Origin: JAJPHU01 sp035553375
GTDB lineage: Bacteria; Planctomycetota; Planctomycetia; Gemmatales; Gemmataceae
NCBI GenBank assembly: GCA_035553375.1
Contig: DATNCY010000105.1
Coordinates: forward strand, 1 to 64,000
Length of the DNA: 64,000 nucleotides
Direction: 5' to 3'
A program made the translations under genes and the position numbers. Shown here one piece after another: positions 9,188 to 18,266 of the stretch (the stretch's first letter is position 1; every line of letters starts with the position of its first letter). Under the pieces are notes generated by a model. The model was not told the DNA's origin and ran no database searches. It saw only the letters and a list, made by a program, of their open reading frames with translations.

Positions 9188-10888
9188 ATGTCTCGTCTTT
9201 TGGCGGCCTCGCTATGCGTCGTTTGGCTCTCTATTTCTGCCAATGCCGCCGACCCGAACGGCCTCGCGGCGGACCTCGTTGTTGTCAATGCGCGAATCTG
9301 GACGGTCAACCCCAGCCAGCCCGAGGCCGAGGCGCTGGCGATCCTTCGCGATCGCATCGTGGCCGTCGGCAACAACGCGGACGTGCGGCGGTGTATCGGA
9401 CCGCAGACGCGCGTTCTCGATGGGCATGGGCGGCGCATTGTGCCGGGTTTTTACGATAGCCATGTGCATTTGCTTGGCTCCGGGCTGCGCTTGGCCGAGG
9501 TTGCCTTGAAGGACGCCAAAGATGAAGCCGAGTTCGGCAAACGGCTGCGCGCGTTCGATCGCAAGTTGCCGCGCGAGCGCTGGCTGCTCGGCGGCGAATG
9601 GGACCACGATCGCACCTTCGCCGGCCGATTACCTACGGCCGAGCTGATCGATAAGTATGTTGCCGATCGTCCGGTGTATCTGCGCCGCTACGATGGTCAC
9701 ATGGCCGTGGTGAACAGCCGCGTCCTTCAGTTGGCCGGCATCACGGCCGAAACGCCCGATCCATCGGGTGGGGTTATCTATCGCAAGCCCGGCTCGCGGC
9801 AACCCAGCGGCGTCTTGCGCGACAACGCGATGGACCTTGTCGAACAGCTTCTCCCCCGAACGACGGAAGCGGAGATCATCGAAGCGGTGCGCGGCGCGCT
9901 CGCCGAGGCGCGTCAAGTAGGCGTCACGAGTGTGCAAGACATGGACGGCAGCGGCGCGGGAACGCGACGGCGGCTGTTCCGGCTCTATCAGCAGCTGGCC
10001 CGGCAGGGCAAACTAACGACGCGCATCGATCTGCGTTGGCCGTTGGCCGACTGGCGCAGCCTGGCGGCGCTCGGTGTCGAGGCCAATTTCGGCGATGACT
10101 GGGTGCGTATCGGCGGCGTGAAAGGCTTTGTCGATGGCTCGCTCGGTTCCAGCACAGCGAAGATGTTTGAGCCGTACCTGCACGAAAAACGTCAGACCGG
10201 CGTGTACGTGACGCCGTTGACGCATCTGCGCGAACAGATTCAGGCAGCGGACGCGGCCAAGCTGTCGATCGCGATCCACGCCATCGGCGATCGCGCCAAC
10301 GCGGAACTGCTCGACATCTTCGCGGAGGTGGCGAAGAAAAACGGGCCGCGCGACCGCCGCTTTCGTATCGAACACGCCCAGCACCTGCGGCCGCAGGATT
10401 ATGGACGTTTCAAGGAGTTAAACGTCATCGCGTCGCTGCAACCGTATCACGCCATTGACGACGGACGCTGGGCGGAAGGACGCATCGGCGTGAAACGCTG
10501 TGCTTCTTCCTATGCGTGTCGATCACTGCTCGATGCGGGGGCGCGGCTGGCGTTCGGCTCGGATTGGTCGGTCGCGCCGCTCAATCCGCTGCTCGGCATC
10601 GACGCGGCCGTTAATCGCCGCACACTCGACGGCAAGCATCCCGATGGCTGGTTTCCCAAGCAAAAGATTCGCGTCGGTGAGGCCATCGCGGCGTACACGC
10701 TGGGTTCGGCGTATGCGGCGTTTCAGGAGAAAGATCGCGGCTCGCTCGAAGTGGGCAAGCTCGCGGACCTCGTCGTTCTGTCGCACGACATCTTGGCGGA
10801 AGCGGAGCGCGATCGCATCGCCGCGACGGAAGTTGTCGTAACCATCGTCGGCGGCAAGATCGTGTATGACAAGAATAAGAAGCACTAA
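9188..10888 (+). CDS. Exported amidohydrolase, YtcJ-like (Amidohydro_3)
   Basis: 566 residues from ATG 9188, chosen because GGGGAG (9174-9179) precedes it and a clean signal peptide follows (MSRLLAASLCVVWLSISANA). An in-frame ATG at 9089 would add 33 non-signal residues. Metal-dependent hydrolase of the imidazolonepropionase/YtcJ branch: GFYDSHVHLLGSG supplies the first metal histidines, IAIHAIGDRAN and RIEHAQHL supply later histidines, and FGSDWSVAPLNP carries the catalytic Asp. The C-terminal KLADLVVLS segment closes the small beta-sandwich domain. Substrate cannot be predicted. Monocistronic, followed by a palindrome. Confidence 0.88.
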   Translation: MSRLLAASLCVVWLSISANAADPNGLAADLVVVNARIWTVNPSQPEAEALAILRDRIVAVGNNADVRRCIGPQTRVLDGHGRRIVPGFYDSHVHLLGSGLRLAEVALKDAKDEAEFGKRLRAFDRKLPRERWLLGGEWDHDRTFAGRLPTAELIDKYVADRPVYLRRYDGHMAVVNSRVLQLAGITAETPDPSGGVIYRKPGSRQPSGVLRDNAMDLVEQLLPRTTEAEIIEAVRGALAEARQVGVTSVQDMDGSGAGTRRRLFRLYQQLARQGKLTTRIDLRWPLADWRSLAALGVEANFGDDWVRIGGVKGFVDGSLGSSTAKMFEPYLHEKRQTGVYVTPLTHLREQIQAADAAKLSIAIHAIGDRANAELLDIFAEVAKKNGPRDRRFRIEHAQHLRPQDYGRFKELNVIASLQPYHAIDDGRWAEGRIGVKRCASSYACRSLLDAGARLAFGSDWSVAPLNPLLGIDAAVNRRTLDGKHPDGWFPKQKIRVGEAIAAYTLGSAYAAFQEKDRGSLEVGKLADLVVLSHDILAEAERDRIAATEVVVTIVGGKIVYDKNKKH

Positions 10889-10895
10889 CACAACA

Positions 10896-10977
10896 GCGAG
10901 CCTCCCGCGTGAGCGGGGGGAGTGGCTGCATCCTCCCCCCGCTCACGCGGGAGGCTCGCTCACGCGGGAGGCTCGCC
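10896..10977. repeat. REP-like palindrome, family A, copy 2
   Basis: Arms 10896-10922 and 10933-10959 (27 bp, perfect) with a 10-base loop. An extra half arm follows at 10960-10977. Same element as at 103-165. It sits 7 bases after the amidohydrolase stop and could act as its terminator. Confidence 0.8.
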
Positions 10978-11091
10978 ATTGTGTTAGCGCCCTAAATAAT
11001 TCGCGTGACATTTCGGCCCGTGCGGAGCCTTGAGAAGACAGAGCGGCATTTTCACCGTTCGTATCGCCCAGGTCCATTCAGGGGGTGAGGG

Positions 11092-14049
11092 ATGACAACA
11101 GCGTCGCCGAGTACAGACATCGACCGCAGCGATCTGATCCAGGCGGTAAGATTCGCCCAGCAATGTTTCAATCGCTGGCACACCGACGGCATTCTTGGCA
11201 AAGAGCCGTATCACGACATCACAACCAAGTACAGCGCCTTGCGCGGCAGTCTGGAAGCCGGCGAGCCGATCCTCACCGATATGCGGCTGCCTTCACCCCA
11301 CATCTGTTGGAGTTGTAAGCGGCCCATCGCGGCGGAGGCCAAGGAGTGCGGCGAATGCGGCGCACCGGCGCACACGACCGCCACGCACCAACTTCGCTAT
11401 TTCATCTTCGTGGGCTTCGAGATAAAAAAATTACGCGATGGCAAAAGCCTGACATTGTCTACAGCGGACGCCTGCTTGACGGAGGCCAACGCCCATATTG
11501 CCGCCCTGCGGCGCAAGCTGGATAGCCAACGCATTCCGGCGGTGTTGCCCGCTGCTCCGGCGTCCGCGAGTGTACGGCGAGCGCCTTCGGTGGCCGAACC
11601 GCGACGCAATGTGATGGAGATTTTGCTCGATCCGCGCAATATCCAATGGCTGCTCGTCTCGGGCGGTGTGCTGCTCGTTCTCGGTCTGGTCATTTGGTTG
11701 GCGGCGGAGGGCATCTTCCAAAACAAAGGCGTCCTCGCTGTCTGTATGGGCATCGCCAACTTCACCCTTCTCGCGGGCGGCTGGGCGCTCATCAGCTACA
11801 CCCGTCACGAAATGGCCGGCCGCGCCTTGACGCTGCTGGCCTGCTTGCTCATGCCGCTCAACTTGTGGTTTTACAACTCCCAGGGGCTTATCACCCTGAG
11901 CCAAGGCGGTCATCTGTGGATACCCGCTCTCGTTTGCTGTGTGCTTTATGCCGTGTCCGCGCGGCTGCTGCGTGACCCGATGTTCGTTTACGTGTTGGTC
12001 GGCGGCGTCACGATGACCGGACTACTCATCCTCGCCGACCGCGATTTGCAGCGATTCTGGGAGATCGCCGGGCCGTGTACGCTGCTTGTTTGTCTTGGCT
12101 TGGTGTGTATCCATGCCGAGCGCATCTTCGCCGAAGGAGAGGGACCGTTCTCGCGGCGGCGCTTCGGACTGGCCTTCTTCTGGTCGGGCCATGCGGTTCT
12201 GGGCGCGGGACTGCTCCTGCTTCTGGTAGCGCAAATCTGGGGCAACTGGCTGTATCCCCTCTTCGAGCCGATTTATCGCTATTTTGAATCCAGGCCGCCG
12301 GACATCGTGACCACGGAGAGCGGCAAACTGCTCGCTTTCTGTCTCGTGTTGGCGGGCACCTACGCCTACGCCTATTCCGATCTCGTGGTGCGGCGCATCG
12401 GCGTCTACATCTATTTGGCGGTGTTCGCGCTACTGTGGACCGAAGTGTTGGCCCTGGATCTTCTCGTGGCGCATTTCGGCTGGCAGCTGCCGGTGATGGA
12501 AGTCCTCATCATCGCCATGGCCGTGACGGGTCTCCTCGCCAATCTCGCCCTGGTCAACATGGCCGAGAAGAATTCGCCTCTGCTGCGAGCGAGTTCGCCT
12601 CTGGGACTGTCGCTGAGCGTATTGCCGGTGCTGATTGGCGTGTTCCTTCACTTCCGCGCCACGGTGCTGCCTTCGCAGTACGCGCTCACCGGAACCTACG
12701 TCGTGGCCATGCTGACGGCGGCTTTGTCCTGCCGCACCTCGGCGCATTTATTTCGCCATTCGCGTCCCGGTTTGTCGATGACATACTTCTTCGGCACGGG
12801 TGCCGCGACACTCGCCGGCGCGGCCGGCTTGCTCAAGGTGGCCTACCCGGAAATGCACTGGCAAGGTCAGGCGCCGTTGCTGATGCTCATTCCGCTGCTC
12901 TACCTCACCGCGGCTCGGCTCTACCAGGGCCACACGCAGGAGAAGCCGCTGCTATGGGTCGCTCACGCCGCTACCATCGTCATGCTGATTTCCAGCATCG
13001 GTGCCGCCTTCAAGGGTTTCTTGCTGATCGAGCATGACGCCTTGAATCTGTCGCTGGCCACGTTCTTCGCCGAGGCGACGCTGTTCTATCTGCTCGAAGC
13101 GTTCTGGCGCAAACATGCCCTCAGCGTCTACGCTTGCACGGCCACCGCTTGCGCCGCCGTCTGGCAGCTCCTCAAATATGGCGGCGTCGCCGAGGAATAC
13201 TACATTCTGACGTTCGCCGTGGTCGGCCTGTTGCTGTTGATCGCTTATCGCTTCGCCGTGCTGGAAAATATGAACCTGGCCGGCATGGCCCGCGCCGCCT
13301 TCCACTGCGGCAACGCCTTGCTGTCGCTGGCCTTCGTCGCCGGCGCATTGATGGTTCTCAGCGAACTCGTGGGAGGAACCGCCGGCAAAACCGTGCTGAT
13401 CCGGCTGCTGTTCTCGCTCATCGTCATCAGCCTGTTGGCCGTGGCTCTGGTGCGGCAAGAGGGTTGGCGACGTTGGTACGTGGCCGCCAGTGTCACCAAT
13501 GCCGCTCTTGTCGTGCTGGTTCTGGCCGTTCTCGGCACGCTGACGATGCCGCAAAAGTTGGAGATCGTTTGCGTGGTGATCGGTTTGTTGTTGCTCGTCG
13601 TCGGTCATCTCGGCTGGTTCCGCGAACAGGATCGGCAGAACGATCTGGTCAGCGTGAGCCTGTTCTTCGGCAGTCTGCTCGTGGCCATGCCGTTGGCGGT
13701 CGCCGTCCTCTATTGCCGCTACGCGCAACCGAACTTCGACACGTTCCACACCATCAACGAGGTGGGCATGTTGGCGGCGGGCCTGCTGCTGTTGGCCACG
13801 GGGTTCATGTGCCAGATCAAGTCCACGACGATGAGCGGGGCCATCTTGCTCGCCCTCTATTTGGTTAGTCTGGTGCTGTTCCTCCGCGTGCCGGAGAAGC
13901 TGCAAACCACGGCCGTTTACATCATGGTCGGCGGCGGTCTGTTCTTCGCCGTGGGGTTGGTGCTTAGTCTCTATCGCGATCGCCTGCTGACGCTACCGGA
14001 GCGCATCAAGCGACGGGAAGGCGTCTTCCGCGTCTTGACGTGGCGATGA
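11092..14049 (+). CDS. Polytopic membrane protein with N-terminal zinc ribbon
   Basis: 985 residues. A short soluble N-terminus carries two CxxC knuckles (Cys72, Cys75, Cys86, Cys89: CWSCKRP and CGECGAP), a zinc-ribbon pattern. From about residue 180 to 970 the protein is almost entirely hydrophobic helices, probably more than 20. The first is VMEILLDPRNIQWLLVSGGV and onward. I recognise no transporter family signature; such zinc-ribbon giants occur in Gemmata relatives as hypotheticals. The start ATG follows GGTGAGG closely. No close co-directional neighbour; a family B palindrome lies after the stop. Confidence 0.8.
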   Translation: MTTASPSTDIDRSDLIQAVRFAQQCFNRWHTDGILGKEPYHDITTKYSALRGSLEAGEPILTDMRLPSPHICWSCKRPIAAEAKECGECGAPAHTTATHQLRYFIFVGFEIKKLRDGKSLTLSTADACLTEANAHIAALRRKLDSQRIPAVLPAAPASASVRRAPSVAEPRRNVMEILLDPRNIQWLLVSGGVLLVLGLVIWLAAEGIFQNKGVLAVCMGIANFTLLAGGWALISYTRHEMAGRALTLLACLLMPLNLWFYNSQGLITLSQGGHLWIPALVCCVLYAVSARLLRDPMFVYVLVGGVTMTGLLILADRDLQRFWEIAGPCTLLVCLGLVCIHAERIFAEGEGPFSRRRFGLAFFWSGHAVLGAGLLLLLVAQIWGNWLYPLFEPIYRYFESRPPDIVTTESGKLLAFCLVLAGTYAYAYSDLVVRRIGVYIYLAVFALLWTEVLALDLLVAHFGWQLPVMEVLIIAMAVTGLLANLALVNMAEKNSPLLRASSPLGLSLSVLPVLIGVFLHFRATVLPSQYALTGTYVVAMLTAALSCRTSAHLFRHSRPGLSMTYFFGTGAATLAGAAGLLKVAYPEMHWQGQAPLLMLIPLLYLTAARLYQGHTQEKPLLWVAHAATIVMLISSIGAAFKGFLLIEHDALNLSLATFFAEATLFYLLEAFWRKHALSVYACTATACAAVWQLLKYGGVAEEYYILTFAVVGLLLLIAYRFAVLENMNLAGMARAAFHCGNALLSLAFVAGALMVLSELVGGTAGKTVLIRLLFSLIVISLLAVALVRQEGWRRWYVAASVTNAALVVLVLAVLGTLTMPQKLEIVCVVIGLLLLVVGHLGWFREQDRQNDLVSVSLFFGSLLVAMPLAVAVLYCRYAQPNFDTFHTINEVGMLAAGLLLLATGFMCQIKSTTMSGAILLALYLVSLVLFLRVPEKLQTTAVYIMVGGGLFFAVGLVLSLYRDRLLTLPERIKRREGVFRVLTWR

Positions 14050-14060
14050 GCAACGACAAA

Positions 14061-14130
14061 ACCAGCCCGCAGCGCCAGCAAGGGAAGTAGGGGCGGGGCA
14101 ACCCCGCCTCTCCCAGCGCTGCGGGCTGGT
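14061..14130. repeat. REP-like palindrome, family B, copy 1
   Basis: Outer arms ACCAGCCCGCAGCGC at 14061-14075 pair with 14116-14130. The centre has a second small inverted repeat (GGGGCGGGG / CCCCGCC). Family B copies also occur at 22666-22724, 39906-39964, 42744-42797 (inside a gene) and 60275-60327. Confidence 0.75.
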
Positions 14131-14273
14131 TATCCGTCATATCCCGCAATCTCCGCCAACTTGCATTTCCTCGCCGTCGAAAATTATGCGAGAATCGTGT
14201 AACGCAATCTAGCCGGCGCGACAATAAGAAGGTGAGGATAGCCGCCCCCGGCCTCGACCCGGAGCGAACCTGG

Positions 14274-15302
14274 ATGCGTGAACATACATCAAAGTGGGAA
14301 TCGGATGCTGCCCGTGTGCAGAATCTGTTGCGAGAGCATCTGCCGAGTGCGGCACCTTCCGGCGCGGACCCGCCGCCTCTGACTGTGGGCGATGTGGCCG
14401 CGCGTTTGCAGGTCGATAGCGCTCTGGGTGGTCGATTGAGTGCGGCGGATCGAGAGACTAACAGCCGCTTGCGAACGGATACCACGCCGGTTCCCGAAGA
14501 GTTGGGGCTACCGCATTTCGAGAAATGGCGAACCACGCTCGGCGTCCGTGCCAGCCCGTACTATTGGCGTGCCTTCCGGCAAGCGACGGTGCTGCTGGCG
14601 ATGGGCCGGTCGAACATCGAAGGGATGGCGACCGTGAGACAGATCGACGATTGCGTTCTCGTCGCGGACGCGATCCGGCGGCTCTTCGCCGCCGCCGATC
14701 TGCCGTGGCCGCCTCTCGCCCATCGCCCCATCGCGCCGGTGCCGCTGGATCGCCTCATCGCCACGTACAATCTGGTGCATGAGGAGGTTCTCGGATTGAC
14801 GCGCGCCGTCGCCGGTGCATTCCTGTCACGCTGGAATATACAGCGCCCGGAGTTGCTCGAAGATGCTTCGCCGCTGGCTGGGTTTCTATTCGCCAATACA
14901 CGCGGCGGTTATATCGTGGTTCGCGGCGACGATCCCTTGCCGCGCCGTCGTTTCACGGCGGCGCACGAACTAGGACATTACTTGCTGCATTTCTTGCCGC
15001 GTTTGGACGTCGCGAACGATGTGGAAACGTATCTGATTCAGGACGATGACGGCAAGATGGTGCGCGAGGAGGAAAAGCCGTCGAGTGACAAGGCATTGTC
15101 ACTACCGCGGATGGAACGCGAGGCCAACCAGTTCGCGGCGGAGTTGCTCATGCCGGAGTCGGTGTGCCGGATGGCGCACGAGCATTACGCGGGACAATTC
15201 CGCGCGACGGCGCAGTTTCTTGAGCATCATCTCGCCAGCCATTTGCTCGTCAGCGGCGACGCGATGCGTTGGCGTCTGCGAAATCTGAACTTGCCGAATT
15301 AA
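14274..15302 (+). CDS. ImmA/IrrE-family metallopeptidase
   Basis: 342 residues from ATG 14274, preceded by GGAG at 14261-14264; an in-frame GTG at 14232 is possible. The zinc site is clear: HELGH at residues 231-235, and EREANQFAAELLMP supplying Glu281 in the ExxAN motif of ImmA/IrrE proteins. The N-terminal 200 residues are mostly helical with no confident HTH. Known relatives cleave DNA-binding repressors: ImmA cleaves ImmR, and Deinococcus IrrE/PprI cleaves DdrO after DNA damage. Being first in an operon with nurA, herA, mre11 and rad50, a role as a DNA-damage-responsive protease is a reasonable inference. No partner XRE-type repressor gene is visible nearby, so its substrate is unknown. 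Confidence 0.85.
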   Translation: MREHTSKWESDAARVQNLLREHLPSAAPSGADPPPLTVGDVAARLQVDSALGGRLSAADRETNSRLRTDTTPVPEELGLPHFEKWRTTLGVRASPYYWRAFRQATVLLAMGRSNIEGMATVRQIDDCVLVADAIRRLFAAADLPWPPLAHRPIAPVPLDRLIATYNLVHEEVLGLTRAVAGAFLSRWNIQRPELLEDASPLAGFLFANTRGGYIVVRGDDPLPRRRFTAAHELGHYLLHFLPRLDVANDVETYLIQDDDGKMVREEEKPSSDKALSLPRMEREANQFAAELLMPESVCRMAHEHYAGQFRATAQFLEHHLASHLLVSGDAMRWRLRNLNLPN

Positions 15303-15348
15303 CAAACCCGGAGCGCTGGCGACGGCTTGACACTCGAACGAGGCGGCG

Positions 15349-16389
15349 ATGAGTCTGGATTTTCTCCTTCATTACGGCGGACGGCGTTTGCGGCAATACG
15401 TCGTACAACCGCCGCTCGACGCGCCTCCCGACGAGAACGAGAAAACCACGAAGGCTACGCTCGATTTCGAGTTGGCGCCTGATGCCTGGGAAGCGAAGCC
15501 GGTCGCCTCGGACACGGTCGATCCCGCCGCGATGCCGCGGCGCTTCATCGACGGCTGCCATTATGGAGAAACCGTCGCCTGGTTGCAGGATGCGCTCGGC
15601 CACCCTATTCCCGTCCGCTTGGCCGAGATCGGCGGCGTGTGCATGGGAATCGATGGCCGGACGCTGCGCCGCGAGTTTGCTCACGTCGAGCGCGTCGTCT
15701 CTCTCATCGTCGATCCATTTCCCTGGCACGATGTTGAAATCTTTGCCGCGGCGCTGCGTGAAATCGACCTGCGGCTGCTGCCGGCCAATCTGCCGGAACT
15801 CGACGCCGGGCAGCGCGGCCTGACGCACGATTTCGAGCGCATGCGCGAGCAACCCCGTGTCCGCTGTCAGCACGAAATGGCCGTATTGGAAGAATTGGCG
15901 CTGTATCAGGATCCCACGACCTTCAGCCTCGTCGATGGGCGACTCGGCCGTATGCAGCAGTCCGATTTGTCCTCTTACGACGTGATCGGTGTCATCAAAC
16001 AGCACCGCGAGAACTACCTGCATCCGCGCGGTTGGCAAGTGCTATACGGCTTGGAGCCGAGCCAACGCACGCCCGCTTTTCAGTTGCCGAGCAAACATTT
16101 GCCCGTGGTGTCGTGGTATCTCAAACTCGACGGCGCACACGGGGCCATGCCAAATTGGGGCGTCGTCCGCGTTGAGATCAGTTGTGCCCACTTCGAGCGC
16201 GAGCGCTGCAACTTCGACTATCTCAATAAGGTCTCGAACGCCCTGCTGCATCTACGCTGTCGGCAGGGCAGCTACGCCCGAGCGCCGGTATCGATGGAGC
16301 CGATCGTGCGAGCGGAGGAGAGTCTGAAATCGCTGTTCACGCCGCCGACCACGTTGGCTCAGCGATTTTACCGTTTGACCGGGTTGTGA
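15349..16389 (+). CDS. nurA: NurA-like nuclease
   Basis: 346 residues, assigned to the NurA 5'-3' nuclease family from motifs and context. RRFIDGCHYGE gives the motif I aspartate (Asp68). FSLVDGRL (Asp196) is followed by SYDVIGVIKQH, the spacing expected of the second NurA acidic block and its lysine-containing strand. The C-terminal RVEISCAHFER and terminal FYRLTGL complete the fold. NurA works with the HerA ATPase to resect double-strand ends; the next gene, 25 bases downstream, is HerA-like. Sequence similarity is distant, so profile comparison is needed for certainty, but no other assignment fits both motifs and neighbours. GAGG precedes the ATG. Confidence 0.7.
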   Translation: MSLDFLLHYGGRRLRQYVVQPPLDAPPDENEKTTKATLDFELAPDAWEAKPVASDTVDPAAMPRRFIDGCHYGETVAWLQDALGHPIPVRLAEIGGVCMGIDGRTLRREFAHVERVVSLIVDPFPWHDVEIFAAALREIDLRLLPANLPELDAGQRGLTHDFERMREQPRVRCQHEMAVLEELALYQDPTTFSLVDGRLGRMQQSDLSSYDVIGVIKQHRENYLHPRGWQVLYGLEPSQRTPAFQLPSKHLPVVSWYLKLDGAHGAMPNWGVVRVEISCAHFERERCNFDYLNKVSNALLHLRCRQGSYARAPVSMEPIVRAEESLKSLFTPPTTLAQRFYRLTGL

Positions 16390-16401
16390 GGCGGAATCTT
16401 C

Positions 16402-16406
16402 GGAGG
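16402..16406 (+). promoter_or_regulatory. Shine-Dalgarno site of herA
   Basis: GGAGG, 8 bases before ATG 16415, fixes the herA start. The short 25-base gap after nurA supports a shared transcript. Confidence 0.7.
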
Positions 16407-16414
16407 ATTCAACG

Positions 16415-18214
16415 ATGAATGACGGCATTCCGATCCTATCGCGGACTCCGACTCCCACGCCGCTGGCTATCGGTGCCATTGGCAAAGTCGCCTCACCGCC
16501 GCACCGCGAATCGACCAGCGAGGAATTTTACTTCTGGGTCGCGCCCGATACGCTCGTCGAGAAATCGCAGATTGTCCGCACCGAAAGCACCATCGGCGAG
16601 CAACGACTGGTATTTTACGGACTCATCCGGGAGGTTTATCGCCAGAGCCGGCAGAGCGATCTCGGCGAGGAATTCGACCGTCACGATGGCGATGTGGGTT
16701 ATCAACCGCCCTTCGATTCGCCTGGTTTTACCTACGCCGAGGTGACGATTTTGCGCACCGAACCGGCCGTTTTCGCTCCGCCGCTGGAGGGCAGCGATGT
16801 GTTTCTCGGCGGCGAGGCCGAGGCGCGCATGGCCTATTCGTTCGATGAGATCGAGAACCCGCTCGTGGTCGGTCGCGTCCGCAACGGCGGCAATCGTTTC
16901 GCCGGTCCTGGCTGCGTCGATCTCGATTATCTCCTCGGTGCCAACGGCGGCCATCTCAACGTCAACGGCGTCGCCGGTCGCGGCACGAAATCGAGTTTGC
17001 TGCTGCATTTCAATTACATGCTGCTGCGCGAGGCACGCCGGCAACAGCGCGAACGACCCGCCGACCGCGACCGCTTGCGCATCGTACCGATCATTCTCAA
17101 CGTCAAAAACTTCGACCTTTTCCACATCGATCGCCGCAGCAAGCGCTACGATCCGGCGAAATACGCCGACGACTGGCAGGCGCTGGGCATCGACGATCCG
17201 GCTCCGTTTCAAAATGTAACCTTTTACGCTCCGCAACAGGTCAATTTAGACGTGCCCATCAATACCGGCCGTCCGAAAGCCGATGTCAAAGCCTACAGTT
17301 GGAGCCTTCGCGACGTGGTCGAGCGCGGTCTGTTCAGCTATCTGTTCGCCGATGAAGACGTGCGCGACGCCAACTTCGGCGCGCTCGCCCTGGCTATGGA
17401 ACTGTGGCTGACGAAGGAGAAGGTAGAGCGCGACAACACCCGCCACCGTATTCTCGTGACTGGCCCGGATCGTCCGGCCCATTTTCAAGCGCTGCTCGAC
17501 CTGGTAAGCAACGTAGCGAGCGGGCAAGAAGGCTCGCCGTGGGGTCCGTCGCATCACACGGCCACGATACGGAAACTTCATCGACGCCTGTTTCGGCTCG
17601 TCTACGACGGCAACGGCGTTCTCCGCCGCGACAGTCAGCAGGGCAAACCGCTGGATATTCGCGCCCGCGATTCGCGCGATCCCGTCGTCGTCGATCTCAA
17701 CGGCCTCTCGGCGATGCCAGCGCTCCAGCGTTTCGTGGTCGCCGCCATTTTCGATCAACTCGTGGCTGAGCGCACCGGCTCGCACGCGCAGCGCGGCCTC
17801 ATTTATCTCGTCACGCTCGATGAGTTGAACCGCTTCGCCCCGCGCGGTTCGCACGATCCGATCACCGAGTTGATCGAGCGCGTCGCCGCCGAGATGCGTT
17901 CGCAGGGCATCATCTTGTTGGGAGCGCAGCAGCAAGCCTCGCTGGTATCGGGGCGCGTCATCGAGAACGCCGGCATCCGCGCGCTGGGCAAAAGCGGTTC
18001 CTTGGAGCTAGGCGATCCGGTTTGGCGCTTTCTCAGCGAATCCGCCCGCAAGAAAGCGTCCATGCTGCTGCCGGAGGAGAAACTGCTCATCCAGGACAGT
18101 TTCCGCGAGCCGCTGCTGGTCAAGGTGCCGTTTCCGCCGTGGGCGCTGCGCGGCGCCGATGCGGTCGATGAAATTTCCGTTGCGGACGCCGCTACTGAGT
18201 TTGATGATCCGTAG
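16415..18214 (+). CDS. herA: HerA-like hexameric ATPase/translocase
   Basis: 599 residues, the size of HerA-FtsK superfamily pumps. An N-terminal HAS-barrel-like beta domain (about residues 30-150) leads to the ATPase core. The P-loop is GVAGRGTKSS at 185-194: a threonine (191) stands between the usual Gly and Lys192, unlike the standard GxxxxGKS/T. I recall a similar variant in some bacterial HerA relatives. Walker B is IYLVTLDELNRF with Asp469-Glu470. A later MRSQGIILLGAQQQASLVS segment fits the HerA sensor/arginine region. Expected role: ATP-driven DNA translocation that powers NurA in end resection with Mre11-Rad50, encoded immediately downstream. Confidence 0.82.
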   Translation: MNDGIPILSRTPTPTPLAIGAIGKVASPPHRESTSEEFYFWVAPDTLVEKSQIVRTESTIGEQRLVFYGLIREVYRQSRQSDLGEEFDRHDGDVGYQPPFDSPGFTYAEVTILRTEPAVFAPPLEGSDVFLGGEAEARMAYSFDEIENPLVVGRVRNGGNRFAGPGCVDLDYLLGANGGHLNVNGVAGRGTKSSLLLHFNYMLLREARRQQRERPADRDRLRIVPIILNVKNFDLFHIDRRSKRYDPAKYADDWQALGIDDPAPFQNVTFYAPQQVNLDVPINTGRPKADVKAYSWSLRDVVERGLFSYLFADEDVRDANFGALALAMELWLTKEKVERDNTRHRILVTGPDRPAHFQALLDLVSNVASGQEGSPWGPSHHTATIRKLHRRLFRLVYDGNGVLRRDSQQGKPLDIRARDSRDPVVVDLNGLSAMPALQRFVVAAIFDQLVAERTGSHAQRGLIYLVTLDELNRFAPRGSHDPITELIERVAAEMRSQGIILLGAQQQASLVSGRVIENAGIRALGKSGSLELGDPVWRFLSESARKKASMLLPEEKLLIQDSFREPLLVKVPFPPWALRGADAVDEISVADAATEFDDP

Positions 18215-18266
18215 CCCTTTGTGCGACAATACATCAAATTGTGCCGCCCGATAGGAATTCATTCTC

